A stretch of 64,000 bases of DNA from Flammeovirga sp. SJP92 (GTDB lineage Bacteria; Bacteroidota; Bacteroidia; Cytophagales; Flammeovirgaceae). Position 1 is the stretch's first letter, and every line of letters begins with the position of its first letter. Below are positions 8,286-18,500 of this stretch, piece after piece. The notes beneath the pieces are model-generated. The model searched no databases and was not told where the DNA came from. It worked only from the letters and a program-made list of their open reading frames with translations. Position numbers and translations under genes: made by a program. The stretch is from assembly GCF_001583495.1 (NCBI RefSeq), contig NZ_LQAQ01000093.1, forward strand, positions 434,001 through 498,000, written 5' to 3'.

Positions 8286-11141
8286 ATGAAGGTAAAACAA
8301 CAAATGAATTTCAAGAGACAGATAGTTTCTTTTTTGAGTCTATTTATAATTTACTCCCTATTTTTCTTAGGATCTACAACTGCTCAAAATAGTCAGCAAA
8401 CAGAAAAAAGATATATAACAGGAACGGATAAAGACAATACTGTGACTTGGGACTTCTACTGTTCCGCAGGTCAGAATAGTAAAAAGTGGACTACTATTGA
8501 AACACCATCTTGCTGGGAAATTCAAGGATTTGGTCACTATAATTACGGTCATGATCCATTTGAGAAAAGAGTCAATGAATATGGGTTATACAAGCATAAG
8601 TTTTCCGTACCTAAGGATTGGAAAAATAAAACAGTCAAAATCGTTTTTGAGGGTGTAATGACCGATGCTGAAGTAAAGGTTAATGGTAAACTCGCAGGAC
8701 CTATTCATCAAGGTGCTTTTTATGAATTTAAATACGACATTACAAACCTGCTTAAATATGGAAATGAAAACCTTATTGAAGTCAAAGTAAATAAAGCTTC
8801 AGCCAATGAATCCATCAATCATGCGGAACGTAAAGCAGACTTCTGGATTTTTGGGGGAATTTATCGTCCCGTTTATCTTGAAGCTCTTCCAAAACAGCAT
8901 ATCGAAAGAGTAGCAATTGATGCGAAAGCGAATGGACATATTACAGCGGATGTATTTCTTTCAAAGAAAACAGAAGGTGATATAAAAGCTCGATTACTAG
9001 ATATTCAAGGAAACCTAGTTCAAGACTTAAATCTTGAGACTTCAAAAGCTAATCAAAAATGGAGATTAAAAACTAAAGCTTATAACATTAAAACATGGAA
9101 CCCAGAATTTCCTCACCTTTATCAACTTGAACTTTCATTACTCAATAAAAAAGGTCAGTTACAACATCAAATCAAACAACGTATTGGTTTTAGAACTGTA
9201 GAACTATTAGAGGGAGACGGAATATATGTCAATGGAGAACGGATTAAGTTCAAAGGTGTAAACCGACATTCTTTTTTCCCTTCTTCAGGCAGAACTACGA
9301 GTAAAGCTTTGAGCATTGAACATGTGGAAATGATGAAAGACATGAACATGAACGCAGTTCGAATGTCGCATTATCCACCTGATGTTCATTTTTTAGATGT
9401 CTGTGACTCCCTTGGGCTTTTTGTGATTGATGAGGTTTGTACTTGGCATTCCCCTGCCTTAGACACAGAAGTTGGAGAGAAGATCGTCAAAGAAACAGTA
9501 GTTCGAGATGTGAATCATCCTTCGATTTTACTTTGGGCTAATGGAAATGAATCTGGTTGGAATACTGAATTGGATGATGATTATGCACTTTGGGATATTC
9601 AGCAACGTGAAGTTATTCATCCATGGAATATTTTCAATAAAACCAATACGCTTCATTATTTCCATTTCCATGGTTTAGCAAATGACGGCCCTGCCACAGA
9701 TAAAATCTTTTTCCCTACGGAATTTCTTCATGGTTTATATGATGGTGGACATGGTGCTGGTTTGGAAGATTATTGGGAAAAGATGTGGAATATGCCAAAT
9801 AGTGCTGGTGGATTTCTTTGGGATTTTGCTGATGAAGCCGTCGTTAGAACGGATAAAAACGGCATTTTAGATACCGACGGCAATCATGCTTCTGATGGTA
9901 TTGTAGGACCTTATGGAGAAAAAGAAGCTAGCTATTTTACCATCAAAGAAATATGGTCTCCTATTTATATTGAAGATCGTACCATCAAAAGTGACTTTAA
10001 TGGAATCTTCAGAATAGAAAATCGATACCATTATACTTCTCTGGCTTCTTGCAAAATGATCGCTAAACTTGTTAGTTTCCAAGAAAACAAAGTAACAGTA
10101 TTAGAAGAAAAACCTGTTGAGCTTCCTCCTTTATCTCCTAATCAAAAAGGAATATTTAAGGTCAATAAAACTCCACTTTGGGAAAAAGCAGACGCACTTC
10201 ACCTTACCGCTTATAATCCTTATGGAAAAGAAATATTTACTTGGTCTTATGCGATTGAAAGTCCTAAAATTATTTCAAAAAAATTACTAGCTCAAACTCC
10301 AAATAAATCAAAGAGGACATTACAGTTAAAGCATGAAAAAGACAATATCATCGTAGCTTCTGATGAATGCGAGTTTACTTTTTCGAATAAAACCGGTGTA
10401 TTAAAAAAGGTCATTAAAAACAATCAAATTATCCCATTATCAAACGGTCCTGTTATCCTTGGTAATAAGAATAAAGTAGATACCGTCAAAGTCATCCAAC
10501 AGGAGAATTACATTGATATAATCGCTGTTTTTGAGCCTAAGAATAAAATGCCGGAATGGACGAAAATAGTAGTGCTAAGTTCTGATAGTATAAAGTGGAG
10601 AGTTCATCAAAATGGATTATTGGATCTTGACGCTGAGTTTAAAGGAAAGAAAAGGACGAAAGACGTTTTAGGCATCACATTTAATTATGATGAAGGTGAT
10701 GTAGCAGGTATGAAATGGCTTGGAGATGGTCCTTACAGAGTTTGGAGAAATAGAACCAAAGGGACTCGTTTTCAAGTTTGGGAAAATGATTACAACAACA
10801 CTATCACCGGTGAATCAGGCTTTGTCTATCCTGAGTTCAAAGGCTACTTCTCACATTTGTATTGGGTAGAATTAAAAAGTAAATCGACTGATGGTTTTAA
10901 AGTTTATTGTCACTCTCCTTATGTTTTCTTAAGAATGCTTACTCCTGAAAAACCAAGTGGTGATCCAAAAGGCAGAGTCACTCCATTTTTCCCAAAAGGT
11001 GATATTTCATTCGTGTATAATATCCCTGGTATTGGCACCAAGTTCCAAGAGTCAAACAGTACCGGCCCTCATGGCAATGACGAAATCTACTACGGGAATA
11101 GTGACGAGCCTTTGAAAATTGCATTGACTTTCCAATTCTAA
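8286..11141 (+). CDS. Secreted glycoside hydrolase family 2 enzyme (beta-galactosidase-like)
   Basis: A 951-residue protein with an N-terminal signal segment (about residues 11-34, ending STTAQ). A jelly-roll sugar-binding domain covers about 60-200, an immunoglobulin-like domain 205-305 and a TIM barrel about 306-580, followed by C-terminal beta domains as in LacZ. The proposed acid/base is Glu422 in LLWANGNESG and the nucleophile Glu479 in FPTEF. The FLWDFADE motif after it matches the FVWDWVD region of LacZ. It likely removes beta-linked galactose or a similar sugar from an algal or host glycan in the periplasm or at the surface. The GH29 gene follows 12 bases later in the same operon. Substrate cannot be fixed from sequence; beta-glucuronidase or another GH2 activity is possible. 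Confidence 0.88.
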   Translation: MKVKQQMNFKRQIVSFLSLFIIYSLFFLGSTTAQNSQQTEKRYITGTDKDNTVTWDFYCSAGQNSKKWTTIETPSCWEIQGFGHYNYGHDPFEKRVNEYGLYKHKFSVPKDWKNKTVKIVFEGVMTDAEVKVNGKLAGPIHQGAFYEFKYDITNLLKYGNENLIEVKVNKASANESINHAERKADFWIFGGIYRPVYLEALPKQHIERVAIDAKANGHITADVFLSKKTEGDIKARLLDIQGNLVQDLNLETSKANQKWRLKTKAYNIKTWNPEFPHLYQLELSLLNKKGQLQHQIKQRIGFRTVELLEGDGIYVNGERIKFKGVNRHSFFPSSGRTTSKALSIEHVEMMKDMNMNAVRMSHYPPDVHFLDVCDSLGLFVIDEVCTWHSPALDTEVGEKIVKETVVRDVNHPSILLWANGNESGWNTELDDDYALWDIQQREVIHPWNIFNKTNTLHYFHFHGLANDGPATDKIFFPTEFLHGLYDGGHGAGLEDYWEKMWNMPNSAGGFLWDFADEAVVRTDKNGILDTDGNHASDGIVGPYGEKEASYFTIKEIWSPIYIEDRTIKSDFNGIFRIENRYHYTSLASCKMIAKLVSFQENKVTVLEEKPVELPPLSPNQKGIFKVNKTPLWEKADALHLTAYNPYGKEIFTWSYAIESPKIISKKLLAQTPNKSKRTLQLKHEKDNIIVASDECEFTFSNKTGVLKKVIKNNQIIPLSNGPVILGNKNKVDTVKVIQQENYIDIIAVFEPKNKMPEWTKIVVLSSDSIKWRVHQNGLLDLDAEFKGKKRTKDVLGITFNYDEGDVAGMKWLGDGPYRVWRNRTKGTRFQVWENDYNNTITGESGFVYPEFKGYFSHLYWVELKSKSTDGFKVYCHSPYVFLRMLTPEKPSGDPKGRVTPFFPKGDISFVYNIPGIGTKFQESNSTGPHGNDEIYYGNSDEPLKIALTFQF

Positions 11142-11153
11142 ACCAACAATGAA

Positions 11154-12671
11154 ATGAATATACTATCAAAAATTACAGGCTTAATCCTAGTTACAGGGAT
11201 TGCTTTTGGCTGTACAAACAGTACTGCTGATGATCCAGAAAAATATGAAGCAACTTGGGAATCTTTAGCAAAACATGATGCTACTCCCGAATGGTTTCAA
11301 GATGCAAAATTCGGTATCTACTTCCACTGGGGACCTTATAGCGTTCCGGCTTATGGTAGTGCTTGGTACCCTTGTAATATGTATATCAAAGGGTCTAATG
11401 TCAATAAATTCCATGAAGAGAATTTTGGTGATATAAACGAATTCGGATACCAAGATTTTATTCCAATGTTTACCGCTGAGTATTTTGACCCGGAAGATTG
11501 GGCAGAACTTTTTTCACAAGCAGGTGCAAAGTTTGCAGGCCCGGTAGCACAGCATCATGATGGATTTGCGATGTGGAATAGTCAGGTGAATCCTTGGAAT
11601 GCTCAAGTAATGGGACCAAAAAGGGATATTTTGGGTGATATGTTTCAAGCTTTGAAAAAGAGGAATATGAAAACATTGGCTACATTTCACCATGCTCGCA
11701 ATGGACAAAGAAATGCTTCAATACCTGAAAATTGGGGCCGTAATGGATTCAACTCCCATTATCCCTATCATCCTGATTTACCTACAGCTACAAAAGATCC
11801 AAAACTAAAAATGCTGTTTGGTAATTTTGATACGGAAGAGGAGTTCAATCAGTATTGGCTTCAGCAAGTCAACGAAGTGGTAGATCAATACCAACCTGAT
11901 ATGATTTGGTTTGACTCTTGGTTGAATTTCATCCCTGCCTCTTACCGAAAAGAAATGTTAGCTCATTTTTTCAATGAAGGTGCTAAAAATGGACAAGAAG
12001 TAGTCAGTTGTCATAAGCAAAATGACTTACCGATGGAATCTAGTGTTTTGGATTTTGAGCAAGGAGGAAGAAGAGACATCTACCCTATTCCCTGGATGAC
12101 TGATATTACATTGGGGGAACATAAATGGATGTATGTGGAAGGACACCCTTACAAATCTTCATCATTGGTTCTTAGAAACATGATTGATGTTTGGAGTAAA
12201 AATGGCATTGTACTTCTTAATGTTTCTCCAAAAGCAAATGGCATTATCAATCAAGAACAAAGAAGTATACTAAAAGACATTGGTGATTGGTTTAAGATCT
12301 ATGGAGAAGCAGTATACGGTACTCGCCCCTATTATGTGTTTGGATACGGTAATGCAAAGCCTTCTCAAAGCTCACATGATGGTCAATCCGCTAAAGTTAA
12401 ATATACTGCCAATGATGTTCGTTTTACTATTTCAAAAGACAATAAATCGGTGTATTTGTTTATACTCGGAAAACCAAAAACGGAAAAAAAAATGAAGGTA
12501 AGACCTTTAGGCTTACATAGAAACTGCACTCCTACTCCTATAAAAAGAATGATTGATTTAGGCACAGGTAAAGAGGTAAAGTGGGAAATGAAAACAGATA
12601 ATTTTTATTTTACAATTCCAGACGCTGATCATAATTTGATGGCAAATGTGTATAAACTGGAATTAGAATAA
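11154..12671 (+). CDS. GH29 alpha-L-fucosidase-like lipoprotein
   Basis: A 505-residue protein with a lipoprotein signal (GIAFGC, lipid-attached Cys20). The GH29 barrel shows FGIYFHWGPYSVPAYGSAWY (about 53-72), VAQHHDGFAMW (131-141) and PDMIWFDSW, where Asp254 is the expected nucleophile. VLLNVSPKANG near 353 is also a family hallmark. GH29 enzymes release alpha-L-fucose, and some act on related alpha-L-galactose-type linkages. It is downstream of the GH2 gene with a 12-base gap. Together they look like an exo-acting pair trimming one glycan, under the divergent membrane regulator. The acid/base residue was not assigned. Confidence 0.88.
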   Translation: MNILSKITGLILVTGIAFGCTNSTADDPEKYEATWESLAKHDATPEWFQDAKFGIYFHWGPYSVPAYGSAWYPCNMYIKGSNVNKFHEENFGDINEFGYQDFIPMFTAEYFDPEDWAELFSQAGAKFAGPVAQHHDGFAMWNSQVNPWNAQVMGPKRDILGDMFQALKKRNMKTLATFHHARNGQRNASIPENWGRNGFNSHYPYHPDLPTATKDPKLKMLFGNFDTEEEFNQYWLQQVNEVVDQYQPDMIWFDSWLNFIPASYRKEMLAHFFNEGAKNGQEVVSCHKQNDLPMESSVLDFEQGGRRDIYPIPWMTDITLGEHKWMYVEGHPYKSSSLVLRNMIDVWSKNGIVLLNVSPKANGIINQEQRSILKDIGDWFKIYGEAVYGTRPYYVFGYGNAKPSQSSHDGQSAKVKYTANDVRFTISKDNKSVYLFILGKPKTEKKMKVRPLGLHRNCTPTPIKRMIDLGTGKEVKWEMKTDNFYFTIPDADHNLMANVYKLELE

Positions 12672-12726
12672 ATTCAATCAATATTAGAAACTGAAAAAGA
12701 TTTTGTCTACTCTCACATTTCAATTT

Positions 12727-12791
12727 TCTATAAAATAACTCTACTATTGTCAAGTATTCATCAATAAGACGTTTAATTCTTAACTTTTTAT
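12727..12791 (+). repeat. 66-bp direct repeat, copy B
   Basis: Partner of copy A (6858-6923), about 82 percent identical by hand alignment and in the same orientation. It begins 56 bases after the fucosidase stop and ends 35 bases before the -7 box of the next gene. No hairpin or reading frame explains the conservation. Confidence 0.6.
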
Positions 12792-12825
12792 TCTTGAGGT
12801 TATTTTCTTACTACTCATATTGATC

Positions 12826-12833
12826 TATATTTG
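12826..12833 (+). promoter_or_regulatory. Predicted -7 promoter element of the 12877 gene
   Basis: TATATTTG is an exact match to TAnnTTTG, 43 bases before the ATG at 12877. It implies a leader of about 37 bases. No TTTG -33 box is seen at the right spacing. Confidence 0.5.
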
Positions 12834-12876
12834 AATAGATTTTTGAAATGTGTCTTTTTAATTAATCAATTACAAA

Positions 12877-13569
12877 ATGAAAAAAATCAATCTCTTTTTC
12901 TGTTTCCTATTTTTTAGTTTATACACTTTTGGACAAGGAACAGGTATTCCCGGAAACTTCTATTTAGATTTTGGAGCTACAATGTGGCAAGATGATAAAG
13001 GACTAGAATTAGAAACACAATCTAGATCGGTATCACTTTCTTACATGTATGAATTAGTTTTGGATAAAAACGGTCAGTTTACCTTCAACCCTGGCGTTGG
13101 ATATACAGCTGACAATTATTTCATGAAAAACGGTGTAACAATTTATAATAATGGAAATAACACATTACCTGTAGACGCTGTAAGTGGTGATCAGAGATTA
13201 AGAAAAAGCAAGTTTGTAGGAAATTATGTTGATGTACCATTAGAATTCCGTTTCAGAAATCACCCAGGTAGAAATGCTTTTCGTTTTGCTGTTGGTGCAA
13301 AATTGAGTGTGCTGGTAGACAGTCATACCAAAGTGAAATACGAAGACGAATATGGCAATGTCCGTGTTTCAAAAGATAAAGGAAATTTGAATATGAACGT
13401 TTTCAAAGCCGGATTAGTAGGTAGAATTGGTTACGGATGGATCAACTTTTTCTGCTACTATGGCCTTACAAATACTTTTGAAAGTGATAAATTATTAAAT
13501 ACAGATGGAGTTGCATTTACAGGTACTGACAGACCTATAACTATTGGTATTACAGTTTCGAATTTCTAA
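12877..13569 (+). CDS. Probable outer-membrane beta-barrel protein
   Basis: A 230-residue protein with a signal peptide (about residues 1-19, FSLYTFGQ) and alternating hydrophobic/polar strands rich in aromatic residues and glycine. Examples are VSLSYMYELVL, FTFNPGVGYTADNYF, NYVDVPLEFRFRN and FRFAVGAKLSV. It ends ITIGITVSNF, with the terminal Phe typical of outer-membrane barrels. It resembles the PorT/OmpA-barrel type widespread in Bacteroidota. The specific role is unknown. It is a single-gene unit with its own -7 box and a strong terminator. A small porin-like or assembly role is possible, but nothing in the context decides. Confidence 0.6.
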   Translation: MKKINLFFCFLFFSLYTFGQGTGIPGNFYLDFGATMWQDDKGLELETQSRSVSLSYMYELVLDKNGQFTFNPGVGYTADNYFMKNGVTIYNNGNNTLPVDAVSGDQRLRKSKFVGNYVDVPLEFRFRNHPGRNAFRFAVGAKLSVLVDSHTKVKYEDEYGNVRVSKDKGNLNMNVFKAGLVGRIGYGWINFFCYYGLTNTFESDKLLNTDGVAFTGTDRPITIGITVSNF

Positions 13570-13587
13570 GAAAAATACATATTACAG

Positions 13588-13629
13588 AAAGGCTACTTCG
13601 TTAAATAATAGACGAAGTAGCCTTTTTTA
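13588..13629 (+). terminator. Intrinsic terminator after the 12877 gene
   Basis: AAAGGCTACTTCG (13588-13600) pairs perfectly with CGAAGTAGCCTTT (13613-13625), followed by a T-run. It starts 19 bases after the stop codon. Confidence 0.92.
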
Positions 13630-13741
13630 TTTGGTGTACACTATAATTATCATAAGATTATAACCACAAAAAGAATAATTTAAATAAATTCGTTACTGAA
13701 CCTGTACTATAAAACCGTCAAATGATTTATATTTACTAAAC

Positions 13742-14179
13742 ATGAGTTCTAAAGAGTTGGTAATCAAAACAAACAGCATAGATGATTTAGCATCGGCAGC
13801 TCAACAAGTAATTGACTTTACTAAAGGCAAATCCAATGTCTGGCTTTTTCATGGCGAAATGGGAGCCGGAAAAACAACTTTCATCAAAAGCATTTGTGAA
13901 GTTTTAGGCGTTATGGATCACGTAAACAGCCCCACATTTGCTTTGGTCAATGAATATATGACAGATCAAGCCGATACTATCTATCACTTTGATATGTATA
14001 GAATCAAAGATGAAACGGAAGCATTTGATATAGGTTTTGAAGAGTATATATACAGCAAAAATCTTTGCTTGATTGAGTGGCCTTCAAAAGTAGAAAGACT
14101 ATTACCAGAAGACTGCATTGATATAGACATCAAAGTCTTAGACGAACACTCAAGGGAAATTTCTATTAGATTAAATTAA
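13742..14179 (+). CDS. tsaE: tRNA threonylcarbamoyladenosine biosynthesis ATPase TsaE
   Basis: A 145-residue P-loop protein with Walker A GEMGAGKTT (residues 38-46) and the family motifs SPTFALVNEY and HFDMYRI. IEWPSKVERLLP near the C-terminus is also diagnostic. TsaE is the ATPase that works with TsaB and TsaD to place the t6A modification on position 37 of ANN-decoding tRNAs. The length is normal. The alanine dehydrogenase gene follows after 21 bases, so the two are probably cotranscribed. Confidence 0.95.
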   Translation: MSSKELVIKTNSIDDLASAAQQVIDFTKGKSNVWLFHGEMGAGKTTFIKSICEVLGVMDHVNSPTFALVNEYMTDQADTIYHFDMYRIKDETEAFDIGFEEYIYSKNLCLIEWPSKVERLLPEDCIDIDIKVLDEHSREISIRLN

Positions 14180-14200
14180 ACTTTCTTCTCTAGATAACAT

Positions 14201-15433
14201 ATGGCAAAGCAACGTGAAGGCTTCGAGAAAGCTACCGAAAGTTATTTTCAATTTCACCCTCAAGAGGTAATGGAGGGACCTGTCAGTAAAAAAGGATCTC
14301 CTCTGAAAATTGGTTTACCTAAAGAGCTAAATCCCGACGAGAAAAGGTGTGCATTGAGACCTGGTGCTGTTTCTATATTAGTCAACAATGGGATTGAAGT
14401 ATTAGTGGAGTCTAAAACTGGTCAACATGTAAATCACCTTGACCAGGAATATGCAGACGCTGGTGCTACTATAGTTTATACACATAAGGAAGCCATGGAA
14501 GCTGATCTTGTGGTAAAAATAGCCTCTCCTACAGTAGAAGAAGTTTCTTATATGAAGAAACATAAAGCCATCATTTCGGCTATTCATATGAGAGATATTC
14601 AAAAAAGTGTATTAACAGCTTTGAATGATAAAAAAATCACAGCTTTAGGTTTTGAATTACTTGAAGACAAAGTAGGTGGTTTGCCATTAGTAAGAGCAAT
14701 GAGTGAAATTGCAGGCAGCACTGTAATGCTGATTGCCGCAGAATATCTAAGCAGTTATAACGGAGGGAAAGGAATTATTCTTGGAGGTATTACGGGTGTT
14801 CCACCTTCAAAAGTAGTGATTCTTGGAGCAGGAACAGTAGCCGAATATGCTGCTAGAAATGCTATCGGTATGGGAGCGGAAGTGAAAGTTTTTGACAATG
14901 CCATTTATAAGCTTCGAAGACTTAAAAAAGAGCTTAACCTTCCTCACTTATTTACATCCGCTTTTGATAGTACTTCTATTCAAGAAGCTCTGAGCAGAGC
15001 AGATATTGTAATTGGAGCGGTACATACACACGGCACAAGAACACCTTCTATCGTTACGGAAGAAATGGTGGCAAGTATGAGGGAAAATTCTATCATCATT
15101 GATGTATGTATTGATCAAGGAGGATGCTTTGAAACTTCGGAGCCTACCAATCATAGACATCCTGTTTACAAGAAGCACGGAGTAATTCATTATTGTGTCC
15201 CTAACATTGCGTCAAGAGTATCAAGAACTGCAACTGCTGCTATCAGTAATATCTTCACCACTACTTTGATGAAATTAAATGATGAAGGTAGTGTTGATAC
15301 CATGATGAGAAGACACTCTTGGTTTACCAAAGGCGTTTACACGTATAGAGGTTGTGTGACGAATCAAATGATAGCGGAAAAGTTTGATCTTCCATTAAAG
15401 AATCTGGATTTGATTCTTGCAGCTGGAATTTAG
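14201..15433 (+). CDS. ald: Alanine dehydrogenase
   Basis: A 410-residue protein of the alanine dehydrogenase/transhydrogenase fold. The N-terminal LKIGLPKELNPDEKRCALRP holds the substrate-binding part and AIHMRD matches the conserved active-site histidine region. VVILGAGTVAEYAARNAIGMGAEVKVFD is the NAD-binding Rossmann motif near residue 205. It interconverts L-alanine and pyruvate with ammonia and NAD+. It is about 40 residues longer than Bacillus Ald, with an N-terminal extension of about 35 residues. It lacks the domain order of PntA, and GGITGVPPSKV is distinctive. Cotranscription with tsaE is likely. Confidence 0.85.
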   Translation: MAKQREGFEKATESYFQFHPQEVMEGPVSKKGSPLKIGLPKELNPDEKRCALRPGAVSILVNNGIEVLVESKTGQHVNHLDQEYADAGATIVYTHKEAMEADLVVKIASPTVEEVSYMKKHKAIISAIHMRDIQKSVLTALNDKKITALGFELLEDKVGGLPLVRAMSEIAGSTVMLIAAEYLSSYNGGKGIILGGITGVPPSKVVILGAGTVAEYAARNAIGMGAEVKVFDNAIYKLRRLKKELNLPHLFTSAFDSTSIQEALSRADIVIGAVHTHGTRTPSIVTEEMVASMRENSIIIDVCIDQGGCFETSEPTNHRHPVYKKHGVIHYCVPNIASRVSRTATAAISNIFTTTLMKLNDEGSVDTMMRRHSWFTKGVYTYRGCVTNQMIAEKFDLPLKNLDLILAAGI

Positions 15434-15455
15434 ATAAAAAAGGAATAAATATCCT

Positions 15456-15557
15456 TTGGAACTACAAGAAAATATTTTCGAACAATTTCTTCAAACTGCT
15501 GAAATTGGAGAAATGGCAGTTGGTGAAAATGAAACGGCATCTAACCTTAAAAATTAG
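15456..15557 (+). CDS. Possible 33-residue small protein after ald
   Basis: Reading from a TTG at 15456 gives a 33-residue peptide, MELQENIFEQFLQTAEIGEM followed by AVGENETASNLKN, then TAG. It looks protein-like, an acidic helix followed by a polar tail. An AAGGA stretch about ten bases ahead could serve as ribosome binding site. It has no ATG start, and its stop codon falls inside the terminator stem at 15536-15562. It may instead be the remnant C-terminus of a lost gene. Evidence is weak: one frame, unusual start, no homology known to me. Confidence 0.22.
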   Translation: MELQENIFEQFLQTAEIGEMAVGENETASNLKN

Positions 15558-15571
15558 ATGCCATATTCTTT
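15536..15571. terminator. Terminator between ald and the macroglobulin gene
   Basis: GGCATCTAA (15536-15544) pairs perfectly with TTAGATGCC (15554-15562), followed on the plus strand by CATATTCTTTTT. It sits between convergent genes and could serve both, but the T-rich side favours the plus strand. Confidence 0.75.
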
Positions 15572-18500
15572 TTACTGAATTCCCACTTCCTTCAACTCAT
15601 TATTACCGTAAAAAGTTGGGAAATACATCAATTCTGCTTTTGCAGGGTTGAGGTGATATTCCCCAGTATACCTTGGTAATAGTTCTACTGTGAAAGTATA
15701 ATTTCCTTTATTTAGTTTTTTACAGAAGATCGCTACTTCATTTTTGAAATATTCTCTATGTACTTCATAATATAATCCTTGTTTTTTAGATGCATAAGAA
15801 CAACCGGCTGGAATTGGCACATTTACCATTACATAATCTGCATTCTTTTTCACATCTACTTCTACCACCAAGTTTATTTTCTCTCCTGATTTTAAAGTTT
15901 GAGTATTTTGATCTTCAAAATAAGTATTCACCTCAAAGTGATCACTCTTTTCTAGAGGAGAGCTTTCCCAATAGTTGCTGTACTGCGTAAGGTAAATAGG
16001 AAAATCTCCCTTTTTTGAAATTGTCAATTCCTCGCCCTTTTGTAGGTCTAACTCCAATGGGAATTGCGTTATGGTTCCATTTTTACTGCCTGAAAGTATC
16101 AGCGTAGAAGAAGTTGCTTGCCCATTGTGTTTGATTACATCTGGCAATATGGTTTCTATCACTTTCGAAGAAGTATAAGTATTATTCCAATACCCTGCTT
16201 TTCTTTTTTCTAAAAGATAGTTTCTCATTTTCCTCATTTCATTCTCATTATGATAAAGAGAATCATCTCTGTATATCTGATAAACTAAGAGTGTATTTTG
16301 AAGAGCATTATCTGTTATACGGTTGCTCCATACTCCTACTCTACCTTTTTCTTCATTTTCGAAGTAGATATTCCCAAACATAGTTTCTTGTCGATACCTT
16401 TTGATACTATCCATTTCAATTGACAACCCTGCTTTTTGTTTCATTCGCATCAATTGTAATTGCTCATAAAAGGTGAAGGTTTTAATCTTATCGAGGTCAT
16501 GAACCTGTTTTTGATAATTCCCTTGAGGGTCCAAAGCATAAACCAATTGAAGGGTTTTCAACTTTTGAGTCGAAAGTGTGTCAGATTGAAAACTTACTAA
16601 TAACCTTTCAATCGTTTCTGTAGTGTTTATTGGAACTATAAAGCCTAGCTCTCTTGCTTGTGCTAAAGCTTCCAAGACATGAATCGAGATCCAATTAGAA
16701 GTAGAATTTCCTTCCCACCATCCCCAGAGTTGAGCTTCATTTCTTTTTTTGGATAGCTTCGTAAGCAATTTCTCTATTTGGGCAGTATTTTCATATTTCT
16801 GCTCTTTATACTGGCTAATGGTATAAGCAGACAGATGAGCTTTAAGCTTTGAAGCCAACTGTTCGTTACACAAATAACGATAACGGACAACATGTTCTAT
16901 TTCACTTTCTAAAGCACCTAAATAACTTGACTTTGCATACAGTTTTGTTGGACCGTCGTTACTTTGAAGTTGAATTGTGGTATCATTTTCTAAAACATAA
17001 AAATCTCCTTTAGCCACTTCTAGGCCTAATGGATAAACAGGAATAGTACGTTCCTCCCCATCAAAAAAGCCATTTTGAGAATTGACAGTATAACTTAATG
17101 CCACACTGTCATTGGTTGAAGTAAAAGTTAAAGTATCGATATGCACATCTGAAATGATTACAGATTTTTCCCATTGTTTCTTCTTATCAATAGAAAATAC
17201 AATATCAGATTGTAGAGTATCTCCCATATAATTCAATGACTTACCAACAGCTTTTACTTGATCAGAAGCTACTAGGAATCTTGGCAAATTAACTTGTCCT
17301 GTGAGTGGCATATAAGATTTTATATTTTCTTCAGCATATCCTGATTGCTTTTTACCATTCATAGCCAAGAAATGAGTGTCCCACTTTGTAATATCATCAG
17401 GGAAAGTCACCTCAAACTTTACTTTACCATTTTTATCTGACTTTAATTTTGGTTGCCAAAAAGCATCATCTTTAAAGTTATTTCTAATTGATGTTCTCTT
17501 TTGAGCTTGTGCCATAAAGTCATTTGTAACCTCTGCATTCCCGCCTAATTTCAATCCTAGCTTTTCAATTGATGATGATGACATTTCAATAAGGACTACA
17601 CCGTTTGCACCTCTTGATCCATAAATACTCGTGCTTCTAGCGTCTCTCAGTATTGAATACTTTTGAATAAGATTAGGGTCAATTTTAGATACATCACCTG
17701 TGTAGATTTTTCCATTAATTACATATAAAGGTGCAGGAACTCCTTCGATACTATTCACTTCTTTGATCTTTAAACCTGTAGATGTTTCATCGATTGTTAT
17801 CCCCGAAACCTGGGCATGGACAGGTATTGCCGCATTAGAAGGAAATCTTTTTCTCGTAGTACCATATCCAATCACAACAACCTCTTCTAATGATTCCTGG
17901 TCGTAAAACATTTCTACTTCTATAAAATCTCCATCCACTAGTACTGTTTTACTTTCATATCCTATAGATTTAAAAATTAGGTTATTGATAGCTTTAGGCA
18001 TTGATAAAGAAAAGTATCCTTGAAAATCAGTGATGGTCTCATGAGTAGTTCCTTCTACCATTACTGTTACTCCTGGGATCGGTCCAACTTGACTATCTGT
18101 AACAATTCCTTGAACAATTTTCCCATCACTTCGAGAGCTAAAGGTTTCTCTAAATGAATTTTGTATTTCTTTCCACTCCTCCGTTTTATCAAGATCATCC
18201 GTTTCTGTTGGGTAAATCAACTTTTCAATAATTTTAGAAAATTTCTTCCCAAATTCGTCTTGTTTATACTCTTGAGGACAATCAACAATAAAGTGATTAG
18301 TTCCTCTCTCTTGAACTTTAAGAGAATCTTCTATATGGTAACGGTTTTCTGAATAGAAATAGATTAACTGATAATAGCCACTATCTAATGCATGAAAAAC
18401 GGTCGTATTTCCAGGATAAACTCTCATAAATTGAGGATCATCCAGTTTCACCAATAATTTATTGAGCGGGTTATCTTTTTGTTTCAGTGTAGACCTAAAA

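Noticed and set aside
17560-18130. A separate TonB receptor gene inside the macroglobulin-like gene
   Set aside because: The SusC-like segment is in the same frame as macroglobulin sequence on both sides and has no barrel, start or stop of its own.
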